This document shows, one piece after another, positions 62,667 to 64,000 of a stretch of 64,000 bases of DNA. Source of the stretch: Setaria digitata (Eukaryota > Nematoda > Chromadorea > Rhabditida > Setariidae). A program made the position numbers and the translations under genes. The stretch spans positions 1-64,000 of the forward strand of contig RCAB01000163.1 in assembly GCA_003640385.1 (NCBI GenBank), in the 5' to 3' direction. Position 1 is the stretch's first letter. Every line of letters begins with the position of its first letter. The notes under the pieces were generated by a model. The model was not told where the DNA came from and made no database searches. It saw nothing but the letters and a program-made list of their open reading frames with translations.

Positions 62667-64000
62667 CTTTTTATTTTATAACATTAAAATAATATCCCTT
62701 GGATCACGTATCATCTGAATACAACGACGATAGTGAACTACAATTGTGAAAATCAGTTAAATTAAGTTTAAAATTGAGATTAAAAAACTAGATTATACCG
62801 ATTAGATTGAATTTAATGGAGCCACTGTTTGACAGAAGAAAGCAACACTTTGTATTGAAAAGTACGACACACTTGGATTTATAGGATTTATCTCCAAAGT
62901 GAGGTCCAAAAAATTCCATCTAAATAATGAGGTTACATCAATACGATTGTCCAGTTTGTTAGGAGACAGCAATACCTTGCTCGTATTATGGACTAATGAA
63001 GCTCAGGTTTCCCTTTATCCTTACTGACATATCGAAAAGTTCAGGCACTACTTAAAACTTCTAGAATTAGAACTGAGGCCGAACTCTGATCTAGAAGATC
63101 TATCTCGAATATTGATACACTTATTTGATAGAATCAAATAATTGTCGAGAAATCCTAGACTGTGTTGAGAAACAATGCGAATAAGCATTTGAGGAGAACG
63201 ATGTTTGAAATCATTTGCGACAAAAACGAGACTGTGAGACGATGCGTTCGCACAACGAGTAGGGCCGTGATGAGGCAGAGGCTAGGGCGCGCCTGTGTCC
63301 CGGTGCTATTGTCCGGTGGATTTCTTGATCGATGTAGTAGATTAATTATCTGGATTCTCTTCATTCTCTCATTTTCTCTCACTATTTCTAGATCAAACTA
63401 TGCTAAGATGAAATTACACATCGCAGAATTCTGCCAAATATTGCTAATTAGTTGATTCAACATAGATTCTCCATATCTTTGATGCATTGTTAACTAGGAG
63501 AGATTTCATCACAGAATATATCCTTCAGTACCATCACGGTTGTCTGGTAATTTCTTGAAATGTTTTCTAGATAAATTGCCGAAACTTCTTCAGAAAGTTC
63601 TTTTTCTGAATATTTTACCTTTCTTTTTTAATTTTAACAGTCTTATAAGGTAATTTGGAACAGTGACTGTGTCCGTTAAGATAATTTTGGTAAACGTTAG
63701 ATAAACATTATTCATAAGATCAAAAGATGCATTATATTTTTTTCCATTCATTGCAGGAAATTATTCTTATTTAATCCTTGCTTGTTTTCTTGTTCCATCT
63801 GATTATTCAGATATTGAGAAGAGCAAAATGAATTTAACTGAACTTTTATGAATTTGCAGCTGTTCTTTACATATTTCATCAAGTCAAGATATTTTTTTAC
63901 TTGAATGGTTCAAATTTTATATACCTGATGCTGGTTTAGGTCAGCAAGCGTGCACACACTTTATCTAATTCTTATTCTTAAATTATGAAAAAAGATTTCG
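62667..64000. other. Right-end region without a recognised gene
   Basis: No convincing exon on either strand. An ~100-base segment at 63230-63330 is strikingly GC-rich and open on both strands over the same stretch; its origin is unclear. Confidence 0.4.

Noticed and set aside
1..64000. Search for CRISPR arrays, bacterial operons, rRNA or tRNA genes
   Set aside because: None seen; the window is ordinary metazoan nuclear DNA with introns throughout.

Overview
The window is AT-rich, intron-dense DNA from a nematode, almost certainly a filarial (Onchocercidae) parasite. The clade call rests on the nematode-specific polyprotein antigen (NPA, gp15/400 'ladder' type) array at the left edge, short introns with TTTCAG-type acceptors, isolated acceptors just upstream of start codons that look like spliced-leader sites, and the set of animal genes present. 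I worked from sequence alone. Exon models come from reading-frame, splice-phase and family-pattern matching, with no transcript data.

Layout. 1-1696 (+): 3' end of the NPA gene, with tandem lipid-binding units. 5564-10916 (+): a second gene whose protein carries three degenerate NPA-like units followed by laminin-type EGF repeats, an unexpected architecture. 11435-13148 and 14241-15891 (-): two tandem paralogues, each a type II membrane protein with one extracellular thrombospondin type-1 domain, sharing five exons with identical phases. 17252-19028 (+): GTP cyclohydrolase I, apparently with a GC-AG intron. 20777-26688 (-): an ANKRD40-type ankyrin protein with an added C-terminal membrane anchor. 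29261-62545 (+): a very large cubilin orthologue (signal peptide, coiled coil, 8 EGF and about 27 CUB domains, more than 33 kb). Its fourth intron contains, on the opposite strand, the complete intronless V-ATPase catalytic subunit A gene (30724-32571). From 62546 to the right edge I see no convincing gene.

How the genes relate. No operon logic is evident. NPA and cubilin both concern extracellular lipid or ligand binding and uptake, and V-ATPase acidifies the endosomes through which cubilin-type receptors would cycle, so the nested pair is functionally suggestive, though this is inference only. GTP cyclohydrolase I supplies tetrahydrobiopterin for aromatic amino acid hydroxylases (dopamine and serotonin synthesis).

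Assembly quality. All four N characters sit at suspect joins. Three are flanked by near-identical direct copies of local sequence (unmerged contig ends or haplotypes), and the fourth coincides with a frameshift in the NPA array.
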